Assembly (NCBI GenBank): GCA_903922735.1 | Contig: CAIXUZ010000071.1 | Span: 1 to 64,000 of the forward strand | Length of the DNA: 64,000 nucleotides | Direction of reading: 5' to 3' | Source of the DNA: an uncultured Verrucomicrobia subdivision 3 bacterium | GTDB taxonomy: Bacteria; Verrucomicrobiota; Verrucomicrobiia; Limisphaerales; UBA11358 | Shown: positions 28,821 to 38,316 of the stretch, piece after piece | How positions within the stretch are numbered: position 1 is the first letter of the stretch | How the letters are laid out: the number at the start of each line of letters is the position of its first letter | Position numbers and translations under genes: made by a program | Notes under the pieces: generated by a model | What the model was told of the DNA's origin: nothing | The model's database searches: none | Seen by the model: only the letters and a program-made list of their open reading frames with translations

Positions 28821-29809
28821 CACCCCCCGATGTCATGGCCGGCGTGTCTGCGCGCGTGCAGGAATCTGCCCGGACACTGGTCCGGGGCGACTATTACGAG
28901 TTGAGCTTTCAGGCGATGAACACCGTTTGCCGGATCAATTTCCGGGCCGCCACCCCCGCGCTCGCGCAGGCTTGCCAGGCCGAAGCCGTGCAATGGACCG
29001 CCGCTTTCGAGGCGCGTTATTCTCGGTTCATCCCGCAAAGTATCATCGGCCAGATCAATGCGGCCGCGGGCCGGGACTGGGTGGCGGTGGACCCGGAAAC
29101 CGACCGCTTGCTTTCCTTTTGCCAGGAGATGGTCTTCTTTACCCACGGGATCTTTGATCCGGCCACTTTGCCGCTCCTCCAGCTCTGGAATTGGAGAGCC
29201 AGTCCGCCGCGGATTCCCGATGCCGCCGCCATCGCCGCTGCGCGCGAGTTCTCCGGTTGGGAGAAAATCCAGCGGCGCCCCGGCGCGGTGTTCCTGCCCC
29301 GGGCCGGCATGGGCCTCGATCTGGGCGGCATCGGCAAAGAATACGCCGTGGACCAAGTCTGGCAGATGGCGCGTCAGCGCGGCTTGCTGGATGTCCTGGT
29401 GGATTTTGGGCAGGATGTGCGGGTCTATGGCCAGTCGCCCGGCAAAGGCGCCTGGCATATCGGTCTGGAAGACCCCCGGCAGCCGGGCCGTTGCTGGACG
29501 GGGCTGGGGGTCACCAATCAGGCGGTGGCCACCTCGGGCGATTATTTCCGCGCCTTCACCAGCCAGGGCCGCCGCTATGGCCACATCCTCGACCCGCGCA
29601 CCGGCGAGCCGGTGCCGAATGACTGCCTCGCCGTCACCGTCATCGCGGCGACCTGCACGATGGCCGGTCTCCTGTCCACCTCGGCCTTTGTGCTGGGGCC
29701 TCGCGCCGGCCTCGAGCTGGTTCAGCGCTGCCCCGGCGCCGAGGCCTGCATCACCACCCAAACCGCACGCTGCCAAACCCCGAACTTCTCTGCTTATGTG
29801 CTTAATTGA
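28811..29809 (+). CDS. apbE: FAD:protein FMN transferase, ApbE family
   Basis: A 332-residue ApbE-like enzyme that would transfer FMN from FAD to Ser/Thr of the neighbouring DUF3570 protein. Family motifs: GLDLGGIGKEYAVD (near residue 172), VDFGQDVRVYG, TSGDYFRAF and HILDPRTGEPV. In the final motif the usual A-D-x-x-[SD]-T, which supplies Mg ligands, reads TMAGLLSTSAF (near residue 285), so the conserved Asp appears as Gly. Unlike many ApbE proteins no signal peptide or lipobox is evident; ATG 28811 or 28835 may start it. The stop overlaps the thioredoxin gene by 14 bp. Confidence 0.85.
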   Translation: MVLAPPDVMAGVSARVQESARTLVRGDYYELSFQAMNTVCRINFRAATPALAQACQAEAVQWTAAFEARYSRFIPQSIIGQINAAAGRDWVAVDPETDRLLSFCQEMVFFTHGIFDPATLPLLQLWNWRASPPRIPDAAAIAAAREFSGWEKIQRRPGAVFLPRAGMGLDLGGIGKEYAVDQVWQMARQRGLLDVLVDFGQDVRVYGQSPGKGAWHIGLEDPRQPGRCWTGLGVTNQAVATSGDYFRAFTSQGRRYGHILDPRTGEPVPNDCLAVTVIAATCTMAGLLSTSAFVLGPRAGLELVQRCPGAEACITTQTARCQTPNFSAYVLN

Positions 29810-30326
29810 TTCCCGCGCCCCGCGTGCCTTGTTGCTCGCCATCTGTCTCGCGGCGTTGCCCGGCCTGGCCGATGCGGGCTGGAAGGTGGGCGATGCCTTG
29901 CCCGAGCTGGGCGGCTTCCAACTCGACGGCCAATTGCCCGACCCGCTTCGCGGCCGGGTCCTGCTCGTGGATTTTTGGGCCTCCTGGTGCGCCCCCTGCA
30001 AAGCTTCCTTCCCCGTCATGGAAGCCCTCCACCGGCAATATGGCGGGCGCGGGTTGGTGGTGCTGGCCGTCAATGTGGATGAAAAAAATGCGGCGCTGGA
30101 ATCGTTTCTGAGAAAATCCCCCGTCACGTTCGCCGTCGTCCGGGATGCCGCCCATAAGCTGGTGGCCGCCGCCGATGTCGCCACCATGCCGACTTCCTTC
30201 CTGGTGGACCGGATGGGCAGGGTGCGCTTCCTCCACTCCGGGTTTCGCGGCGCGGCCACCCGGAAAGCCTACGAACAGGAAATCGAACTGCTGCTGAAAG
30301 AATCGGCGGGCGCCCCTCAACCATGA
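29796..30326 (+). CDS. TlpA/ResA-type thioredoxin
   Basis: A 176-residue exported thiol-disulfide protein. The signal peptide (RALLLAICLAALPGLADA) would be cleaved before GWKVGD. The thioredoxin fold follows, with active site WCAPC (near residue 67), LVVLAVNVDEKNAALESFL and the cis-Pro loop ATMPTSFLVD. It overlaps apbE at its start and the DUF4266 gene at its stop (ATGA). In this cassette it may reduce cysteines of the DUF4266 lipoprotein or of a heme/flavin carrier; this is inference from context. Confidence 0.88.
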   Translation: MCLIDSRAPRALLLAICLAALPGLADAGWKVGDALPELGGFQLDGQLPDPLRGRVLLVDFWASWCAPCKASFPVMEALHRQYGGRGLVVLAVNVDEKNAALESFLRKSPVTFAVVRDAAHKLVAAADVATMPTSFLVDRMGRVRFLHSGFRGAATRKAYEQEIELLLKESAGAPQP

Positions 30327-30541
30327 AAACCAACTTTTTGCTGCTGCTCGCCGCCTCCGCTTTACTGCTCACCGCCGGCTGTGCCGGCGTCAAGCCGTGG
30401 GACCGCGGCACCCTGGCTGACCCGATTATGCGCGCTGACCGCGATCCCCTGGGGGACGCCCTGGCGGAGCATGTCTTTACTTCGCGGGAAGAAGCCTCGG
30501 GCGGGCGCAGCGTGGGTGGCGGCGGCTGCGGGTGCAACTAA
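30323..30541 (+). CDS. DUF4266 small lipoprotein
   Basis: A 72-residue protein with a lipoprotein signal (LLLLAASALLLTAGC, lipobox Cys20). The mature part has the family sequence KPWDRGTLADPIM and ends in a Gly/Cys tail GGGGCGCN. I recognise this as DUF4266, which co-occurs with DUF3570, ApbE and a thioredoxin. The function is unknown. The two closely spaced cysteines in the tail could bind a metal, form a disulfide or be substrates of the adjacent thioredoxin. It overlaps the thioredoxin gene by 4 bp and ends at the edge of a transposase remnant. Confidence 0.85.
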   Translation: MKTNFLLLLAASALLLTAGCAGVKPWDRGTLADPIMRADRDPLGDALAEHVFTSREEASGGRSVGGGGCGCN

Positions 30542-30544
30542 CTT

Positions 30545-31543
30545 CGAGGGCGTGTCCCAGAACAAATCCTGCGGGCTGGGATTTGTTGGCTTGAGGGTGC
30601 GCACGATGACGATGCGCCGTTCCCGGCTCCAACCTTGCAGCCGCACCGTGGTCTCAGCGAACTGCTAGCAGCCTACCGTCTGAGCCCCTTCCCACAAGGG
30701 TCACGGCACGCAGGTGATCGCCCGCCGCACGTTGTCCGTCAGTTTGAGTTTGAAGAGATATTGGGGACGCTTTTTGCCTTCAATTTCGTGCCACGCCATA
30801 ATTGCCTCTTGCCCAAAGCCCGTATCCCCGCGATTGAGCCATAGTCGCTCACGGATCGTCGGATTTGACCAGAGCTTTTCCTTGGCGGGCTGCCAGTCGG
30901 TTGCGCTGACGGTGTCGCCCGGACGCCATTCTACATGCAGACACAGACGCGTGCGTGCCGCCAGCAGATCAGTGGATGATGGCTTTTCCGCCGCGTTTGT
31001 GCGGGTTGTAGCCCACGACCGCGTCTTCCTGATGGCCGTAGCGCGTGTTCATTGTCGAATCCCAGTCGGCAATGAAGCGATCCGGCAGCGCCGCATAAAG
31101 TTCGGTTTGCGGGCGGTTCATCCACTGGCGCAGATTTTCCTGGTCCAGACCCTTGCCCAGGCGGGGTAAAGCATTTGCGCCGCGCACCCGTTCCATCCCA
31201 TCAGTGTGGCCACCACCGGATTATCCATCACCCAGCGCACAAGGCAGAAGCGTTTGCCTTCCACCAGCGCCCCCAGTAGAAAACTGTGTAGCACCTCGCG
31301 CACCGGTGCGACATTGGGACTGGTGCGCGTCACCGGACAATCCTCGGCGAGGCGTTCAATGATGCCAAGGTGTTTGAGAAAGCCGCTCCACGCGGCAAGT
31401 CCGCCGTAAGGCATCAGCGATTCTTCCGTCCGCGTGATGGTGAATTTGCCCGGCAGCGTGTCCAAGGATAACTCTTCCTTCCCTTCACCCGTCAGGTGAG
31501 TCGAAACCAGCGATGCATATGTGCTCATCGCCCCCAATTTCAT
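30545..31543 (-). pseudogene. decayed IS1380-type transposase
   Basis: Read on the minus strand, three frames together give a DDE transposase of the IS1380 type. The N-terminal part is intact at 31543-31118 (AAWSGFLKHLGIIERL, RTSPNVAPVREVLHSFLLGALVEGKRF). A shift leads into 31196-30969, with the catalytic-region motif DSTMNTRYGHQEDAVVGYNPHKRGG. The rest (EWRPGDTVSATDW, YLFKLKLTDNVRRAI, LQGWSRERRIVIVR) is broken by further shifts and stops. The family C-terminus is missing; homology fades beside the DUF4266 stop. No terminal inverted repeats were recognised. It is an inactive relic. Confidence 0.8.
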
Positions 31544-31607
31544 TCACTCATTCACCCTTTGATCACCACTTCAATTGCGGACAATAGGTTGAATTATCTG
31601 TAAACAC

Positions 31608-31639
31608 AAACGGCGCGGAGAAAGTTCTCCGCGCCGTTT
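31608..31639 (-). terminator. terminator of the ATP synthase operon
   Basis: A long near-perfect inverted repeat (AACGGCGCGGAG / CTCCGCGCCGTT plus flanking A-T pairs) lies 16 bp after the atpC stop on the minus strand and is followed there by TTTGTGTTTA. Confidence 0.8.
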
Positions 31640-31654
31640 GCGGTTTAGATTTGA

Positions 31655-32064
31655 TTATTTTTTGTGCCGCCGTTTGACGGCAATCTGCGTGGCGGCGTGA
31701 ATGAGCGCGGCTTGAACGGTGGCGGATTCCTCGTCGCTTAGCTTTTGTGCGAGGCGGGCCTCCGCCTGCTTCTGCGCTTCCAGCGCCTTGGCTTCGTCAA
31801 TGTCGTCGGCTTTGATCGCCATGTCGGTCAGGATGGAAACTTTTTCACCGGTGATCTGGACAAACCCGTCGCCCACGGCGATGAAAATATTCTGGCCGTT
31901 CTGGCGCACGATCAGTTCGCTGGCGACCAGCTGGGTCATCACCGGCATATGCCCGGGCATGATGCCCATTTCGCCTTCCACCCCGACGAGCGTGACCATC
32001 TCCACGACGCCGGCGAAGGCTTTTGCCTCGGGCGTGACGATTTCGAGTTGGAGGGTGGAGGCCA

Positions 32065-32065
<1 letters not shown>
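31655..32065 (-). CDS. atpC: ATP synthase epsilon subunit
   Basis: A 136-residue epsilon subunit of the F1 central stalk. The N-terminal beta-sandwich begins TLQLEIVTPEAKAFAGVVEMVTLVGVEGEMGIMPGHMP, followed by the two-helix C-terminal domain (DDIDEAKALEAQKQAEARLAQ). Its start overlaps the atpD stop by one base. It is the last gene of the atp operon. Confidence 0.96.
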
Positions 32066-33528
<1,463 letters not shown>

Positions 33529-33544
33529 TTAGCGTTTCCGTTTT

Positions 33545-34420
33545 TCAACCGAGGGCCATCTGGGCCGTGGTGATTTCCAACAATTCCTTCGTGATATTCG
33601 CCTGACGCAACTTGTTGTATTCCAGCGTCAGGTCCTTGATGATCTGCTTGGCGTTGTCCGTCGCGTTTTTCATCGCCACCATGCGCGCGCTCTGCTCGCT
33701 CGCCTTGGTCTCCAGCAGGATTTGATGCATCTGGAAATTTAAGCTATGCGGCAACAACTGGCCCAGCACGGTTTCCTCATCCGGCTCGAATTCAAAAATC
33801 TCCGCCGAGCTGTGCACGGAAAGTTCCTGGGCCGGCGCATTGATGCCGGCTGTGGTGGCGGCGACTTTGCCGATCGGCAGGAACGGCACCAGCACCGGCT
33901 GCTGGGTCAGCGTGTTGACAAAGCGCGGAAATAAAATGTCCACTGCATCCACCTCGCCCTTTAAAAACAGCTGCTGTACGAATTTTGAAATCGGCCGCGC
34001 CTCGATGAATTCCGGCGTGTCCTTGAAGGTGAACTCCGCCGCGAGATTGCGCTTCGTGCGGTGAATAAATTGCGCCGCCTTTTTGCCGGCGGTGATGAAC
34101 ACCGTGTTTGGGTCGAGCTTGGAAACTTCGCGGAACAGGTTGCTGTTCAAGCCGCCGCACAAGCCGCGATCAGAACTTACCAGCACCACTGCGCGTCTGG
34201 CGGCCGGACGCGACTGCAAGAGGGGATGGTCGAAGCCAACCGTGCCTTCCGCCGCCTTCGCCATGATTTCATTCATCAACTGCGCGTAAGGCCGCCCGAC
34301 GAGCGCGGCTTGCTGCGCCTTGCGCATCTTGGCCGCGGCCACCATCTGCATCGCTTTGGTGATTTGGGCGGTGTTCTTGACCGACTTTATGCGTCGGCGT
34401 ATGTCGCGCGTGCTGGCCAT
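33545..34420 (-). CDS. atpG: ATP synthase gamma subunit
   Basis: A 291-residue gamma subunit, the rotating shaft. The N-terminal helix ASTRDIRRRIKSVKNTAQITKAMQMVAAAKMRKAQ and the C-terminal helix SEQSARMVAMKNATDNAKQIIKDLTLEYNKLRQANITKELLEI match the family, as does SSDRGLCGGLNSN. It lies 6 bp after atpA. Confidence 0.97.
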   Translation of the reverse strand: MASTRDIRRRIKSVKNTAQITKAMQMVAAAKMRKAQQAALVGRPYAQLMNEIMAKAAEGTVGFDHPLLQSRPAARRAVVLVSSDRGLCGGLNSNLFREVSKLDPNTVFITAGKKAAQFIHRTKRNLAAEFTFKDTPEFIEARPISKFVQQLFLKGEVDAVDILFPRFVNTLTQQPVLVPFLPIGKVAATTAGINAPAQELSVHSSAEIFEFEPDEETVLGQLLPHSLNFQMHQILLETKASEQSARMVAMKNATDNAKQIIKDLTLEYNKLRQANITKELLEITTAQMALG

Positions 34421-34426
34421 GAATTA

Positions 34427-35959
34427 TCAGCGGTAAGTCTGCTTGAATTCCGCGGCCGCCGTCTTCAGATCCGCCGCGATGGCGTCGCTGATGGCTTTTT
34501 CGTTGCGAATCTTCAGCAGCAAATCAGCTTTGCGCGTCTGGATGAAATCAACCAGCTTGCCTTGGAAGTCTTTCACCTTTTCCACGGCGACATCGTCGAA
34601 GAAATTATTCTGCGCGGCCCAGAGCACCAGAACCTGCACTTCCACGGGCAGCGGATTGTACTGGTTCTGCTTGAAGATTTCAATGATGCGCTTGCCGCGT
34701 TCGAGCAGCGCCTGCGTCTTCGCGTCGAGATCGGAGCCGAACTGCGCAAAGGCTGCCAATTCGCGGAACTGCGCCAAGTCGCCTTTGATGCGACCGGCCA
34801 CCTGCTTCATCGCCTTGATCTGCGCGGCGGAACCGACGCGGCTCACCGAGAGGCCGACGGAAACAGCGGGGCGAACGCCTTGATAGAACAAATCGGTTTC
34901 GAGATAAATCTGGCCGTCCGTGATCGAGATCACGTTCGTCGGAATATAAGCGGACACGTCGCCGGCTTGCGTCTCGATGATCGGCAGCGCGGTGAGCGAG
35001 CCGTTGCCGTATTTTTCGGACACCCGCGCCGAGCGTTCGAGCAGGCGGCTATGCAGATAAAACACGTCGCCGGGATACGCTTCGCGGCCGGACGGGCGCT
35101 TCAAGATGAGCGACACCTGGCGGTAGGCGACGGCGTGCTTGGAGAGGTCATCGTAAATGATGAGCGCATCCATGCCGTTATCCATGAACCATTCGCCGAT
35201 CGCCGCGCCGGCGAACGGTGCGAGATACTGGTTGGAGGCGGAATCGGAAGCGGACGCCGCCACGATGACCGTATAAGGCAGAGCACCGGCTTCTTCCAAA
35301 ACCGCAATGACGCGGGCAATATTCGACTGCTTCTGGCCCACGGCGACGTAGATGTTGTAAATCGGGCGAAAATCTTTTTCCTCGGCGGCTTCCGCGGCCT
35401 TGTTGATGCGCGCCTGGTTGATCATCGTGTCCACGCCGATGGTGGTCTTGCCCGTGCCACGGTCGCCAATGATGAGTTCGCGCTGGCCGCGGCCGATCGG
35501 GATCATCGCGTCAATGGCCATGATGCCGGTCTGCACCGGCTGGCTCACGGGTTTGCGGCGGATGATGCCGGGCGCGATTTTTTCGACGGGATAAAAAGCG
35601 GATTCCTTGATGGCGCCTTTGCCGTCGAGCGGCTGGCCGAGAACATTGACGACGCGCCCCAACATTCCCTTGCCGACCGGAATCTGGAGCAGCTTGCCGG
35701 TGGTGCGGACTTCGGTGCCTTCCTTGATCTTGGTGTAGTCGCCAAGGATGACCGCGCCGACTTCGGTTTCCTCGAGGTTCAGCGCGAGCCCGACGACTCC
35801 GCCGCCGAAGTCGAGCATCTCGTTGAGCATCGTGTCGGTGAGGCCTTCGATTTTGGCCACGCCGTCGCCGATTTCGCGCACGGTGCCGACATTTTGTTTT
35901 GCCGTCGCGGTTTTTGCACCGGCGATCTGGGCTTCAATTTCCTGTAACAAATTACTCAT
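34427..35959 (-). CDS. atpA: ATP synthase alpha subunit
   Basis: A 510-residue non-catalytic nucleotide-binding subunit. The P-loop [18 protein letters not shown], the [27 protein letters not shown] region and the [19 protein letters not shown] motif are visible. The N-terminal beta-barrel is complete. atpH precedes it by 9 bp. Confidence 0.98.
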   Translation of the reverse strand: MSNLLQEIEAQIAGAKTATAKQNVGTVREIGDGVAKIEGLTDTMLNEMLDFGGGVVGLALNLEETEVGAVILGDYTKIKEGTEVRTTGKLLQIPVGKGMLGRVVNVLGQPLDGKGAIKESAFYPVEKIAPGIIRRKPVSQPVQTGIMAIDAMIPIGRGQRELIIGDRGTGKTTIGVDTMINQARINKAAEAAEEKDFRPIYNIYVAVGQKQSNIARVIAVLEEAGALPYTVIVAASASDSASNQYLAPFAGAAIGEWFMDNGMDALIIYDDLSKHAVAYRQVSLILKRPSGREAYPGDVFYLHSRLLERSARVSEKYGNGSLTALPIIETQAGDVSAYIPTNVISITDGQIYLETDLFYQGVRPAVSVGLSVSRVGSAAQIKAMKQVAGRIKGDLAQFRELAAFAQFGSDLDAKTQALLERGKRIIEIFKQNQYNPLPVEVQVLVLWAAQNNFFDDVAVEKVKDFQGKLVDFIQTRKADLLLKIRNEKAISDAIAADLKTAAAEFKQTYR

Positions 35960-35968
35960 AGAATCCGA

Positions 35969-36361
35969 TTAAAAACTTTGGGCCAATTTATCCAAACGGG
36001 TTTTCACACTGCCGTCGTAAAGGTCGCTGCCGACTTGAATTCGCAAGCCGCCAAGCAGCGACGGATTGATGACATAACTTAAATCCAGTCCCGCGCCGTA
36101 ACGCTTTTCCAAGCCGGCTTTGACTTCCGCCATCAGCGCCGGGGTGGCGGGCACTGCGCCCTCGACTTTGGCGGTGCGCTTGGCCAAATCCAGCTTCACC
36201 AGGCGGTGCAGGCGGGAAAGAATCTGGACATAGCCGCGTGGTTTTTTTTCCACCAACAGCGTCACCACCTGCCGGACGCGTCCTTCGTCCAGCCCGCCGT
36301 TGACGAGGCTGGCGCGGAACAGCTGGCGGGCGTCGCGCTGGGCTTGTTTGGAGATTTTCAT
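35969..36361 (-). CDS. atpH: ATP synthase delta subunit, short form
   Basis: A 130-residue delta (OSCP) subunit, against about 175-180 in most bacteria. The N-terminal helical domain is compressed to roughly 60 residues (ISKQAQRDARQLFRASLVNGGLDEGRVRQVV). The C-terminal part with GGLRIQVGSDLYDGSVKTRLDKLAQSF is standard. Operon position, between atpF and atpA, confirms the assignment. I recall similar short forms in Verrucomicrobia, so this is probably lineage-typical rather than a truncation. Confidence 0.9.
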   Translation of the reverse strand: MKISKQAQRDARQLFRASLVNGGLDEGRVRQVVTLLVEKKPRGYVQILSRLHRLVKLDLAKRTAKVEGAVPATPALMAEVKAGLEKRYGAGLDLSYVINPSLLGGLRIQVGSDLYDGSVKTRLDKLAQSF

Positions 36362-36370
36362 TCCGCCGGT

Positions 36371-36868
36371 TTAGGACAGTTGCTTCTGGGTCTCTTCGGC
36401 GAGCCGCTTTTGGTCGTCTGCCGTGAGAATCTTGCCGGTGACGGTCGTGGTGGTCTGCACCACGAGGCGGCCGACTTCGCGCTTCAATTCCGCGAGCATC
36501 TTCGCATGATCCTGCGCGGCGGCTTCACGGGCTTTGGCGATGATCTGCTCGGCGGCGGCGATGGCCTTTTGCGTTTCGACTTCGCGGACGCGGTTGGCGG
36601 CTTCGCGCGCCTGTTCAATCATCTGGTTTGCCACGTCGCCGGCGTGATTCAAAATCCGCTGGCGCTCGGCCTCGGTTTTGGCAAGTTCCACCTTGATTTT
36701 ATCGGCGTTGGCGACGCCTTCGGCGATTTTCTTCTGGCGCGCATCCAGCATGGTGAAAACCGGCTTGTAGGCAAATTTCCACAAGACCCAAAGCACGATT
36801 CCGAAGTTAAACAACTGCGGAATCAGCTTGGTCCACTGAATACCCAAGGTTTGGAGCAGGTCGCCCAT
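36371..36868 (-). CDS. atpF: ATP synthase subunit b
   Basis: A 165-residue peripheral-stalk subunit with one N-terminal membrane helix (LFNFGIVLWVLWKFAYKPVF) and a long charged, Ala-rich helix predicted to form a coiled coil (RQKKIAEGVANADKIKVELAKTEAERQRIL). Only one b-type gene is present, so the stalk is presumably a homodimer. It lies 11 bp after atpE. Confidence 0.95.
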   Translation of the reverse strand: MGDLLQTLGIQWTKLIPQLFNFGIVLWVLWKFAYKPVFTMLDARQKKIAEGVANADKIKVELAKTEAERQRILNHAGDVANQMIEQAREAANRVREVETQKAIAAAEQIIAKAREAAAQDHAKMLAELKREVGRLVVQTTTTVTGKILTADDQKRLAEETQKQLS

Positions 36869-36879
36869 AAATCAGGGAA

Positions 36880-37110
36880 TTACTTGTTGGCGAGCAGGAA
36901 AAAGGTCAGCATGGCGAGACCTTCGGCCAACGCCATCGCCAGCAGCGCGGTGGTGAAAATTTTGCCGAACGCACCGGGGTTGCGGCCGGTGGCCATGGCC
37001 GCGCCCATACCGGCGAGACCGATACCGATGGCGGCGCCGCCGCCGACCAGACCCACGCCGATATTACCGTGCAAGTTCAACGCTTGTGTAACCGCTTCTG
37101 CTAGCATCAT
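36880..37110 (-). CDS. atpE: ATP synthase subunit c
   Basis: A 76-residue hairpin of two membrane helices. The Gly-rich first helix (GVGLVGGGAAIGIGLAGMGAAMATGRNP) leads to the polar RNP loop. The second helix carries the ion-binding glutamate in ALAEGLAMLTFF. The Gln and Ser/Thr residues typical of sodium-type rings are missing, which points to proton coupling. Confidence 0.96.
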   Translation of the reverse strand: MMLAEAVTQALNLHGNIGVGLVGGGAAIGIGLAGMGAAMATGRNPGAFGKIFTTALLAMALAEGLAMLTFFLLANK

Positions 37111-37188
37111 ATGTTTTTTATGTTTTAGGTTTCAGTTTCATGCCGCCGTTCGCCGAAAGGTCTCCCGGAGGCAAAATCAAAATTCAAC

Positions 37189-38232
37189 TCAATGCGCGCT
37201 CTCCGCGCCGTTGTCTTCCTCGTGCGAACAGAACATGCCGATGAACGCGATGCTCAAGAGCGTGAACACCAGCGCCTGCACCAGCGCGACGAGCAACTCC
37301 AGAAAATAGAAAGGCAACGCGGCGATGCCGAGCGGCGAATTGGTGAGCATGATGGCCAGCACGCTTTCACCGCCGTAAATATTGCCATACAGGCGCATGG
37401 CGAGCGCCACCGGGCGGACGCAGATGGAGATGATTTCCACACAGCCGACAAACAGAAAAATCAGCGATAGCGGAATGACCACCAGGCCTTTGAAGCCGCC
37501 TTTGACGCCGAAAATGTGTTTCACCATGCCCCACAGACCGTTGTATTTCAGCCCCCACCAGGTGCTCATGATAAAGAAGGTTGCGGCCATGGCCACCGTC
37601 ATGTTTGCGTCCGCGGTCGGCGGGCGGAACAGCGGTGATTCCGCATGGTGAATCGCGAAGGGCAGCCAGCTGAATTTTTCCCCTGCAGGAGCGTGGATTC
37701 CCCAGCCGATGCTGCCGACGCCAGGCAGCAAGCCCATCAAATTTGAAGCGGCGATGAAAATAAAATACGTTGCCGCCAGGGGGAAGACCCAGCGGGCCAC
37801 TTTCGGCTCCAGCATTCCCTCGCACATGTCGCGCAAGCCGCCAACCAGTGCTTCGACAAAATTCTGTGTGCCGGACGGCACTTCCTTCATTTTGCGGGTG
37901 CCCAGTCGTACCACAACGAGAATCACAATGGCCACGACCCAGGTGTAGAGAATGGAATTGGTGATCGGAAAAGACGGGAAATTTTTCGGCCATTGCCCGG
38001 CGAAAACCGTGATCGCCTGCTGATCCTCCTCCGGGGCATCGGCGGGCACGGGGCCAAAATACAATAGCGCCGGGGCATACGCCGCGACCAGCGGCTTGTC
38101 GGCCTCGGCCTGCGGAGCTTTGGCGGCCGCTGTTTCAGCGGCCGGCGCCATGGCATTTTCCGCGCGCAAAGGGATGGCAAATCCCGCGGCAAAAACGGAC
38201 AAAACCAAAATTATTTTTCGAAAACGGTTCAC
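37189..38232 (-). CDS. atpB: ATP synthase subunit a
   Basis: A 347-residue subunit a, longer than usual because of an N-terminal extension. Residues 1-24 look like a cleavable signal peptide (KIILVLSVFAAGFAIPLRA-E). An Ala/Glu/Pro-rich stretch follows to about residue 95 before the first core helix. The proton-channel helix with the essential Arg is visible as VALAMRLYGNIYGGE. It is the first gene of atpBEFHAGDC; no atpI or atpZ precedes it. The 84-bp gap to gluQ contains a short dyad (GTGAA/TTCAC) but no convincing promoter. Confidence 0.95.
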   Translation of the reverse strand: MNRFRKIILVLSVFAAGFAIPLRAENAMAPAAETAAAKAPQAEADKPLVAAYAPALLYFGPVPADAPEEDQQAITVFAGQWPKNFPSFPITNSILYTWVVAIVILVVVRLGTRKMKEVPSGTQNFVEALVGGLRDMCEGMLEPKVARWVFPLAATYFIFIAASNLMGLLPGVGSIGWGIHAPAGEKFSWLPFAIHHAESPLFRPPTADANMTVAMAATFFIMSTWWGLKYNGLWGMVKHIFGVKGGFKGLVVIPLSLIFLFVGCVEIISICVRPVALAMRLYGNIYGGESVLAIMLTNSPLGIAALPFYFLELLVALVQALVFTLLSIAFIGMFCSHEEDNGAESAH

Positions 38233-38316
38233 GAAAATGATTCCTGACGGCGCGATTGATTCCGGCGGAAAATCCCGACGTCAGAGAAACGACAAACTGC
38301 CTAATCGTGAAAAAAT

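Noticed and set aside
34061-35947. 628-codon plus-strand frame opposite atpA
   Set aside because: It mirrors the minus-strand atpA gene and shows no recognisable domain.
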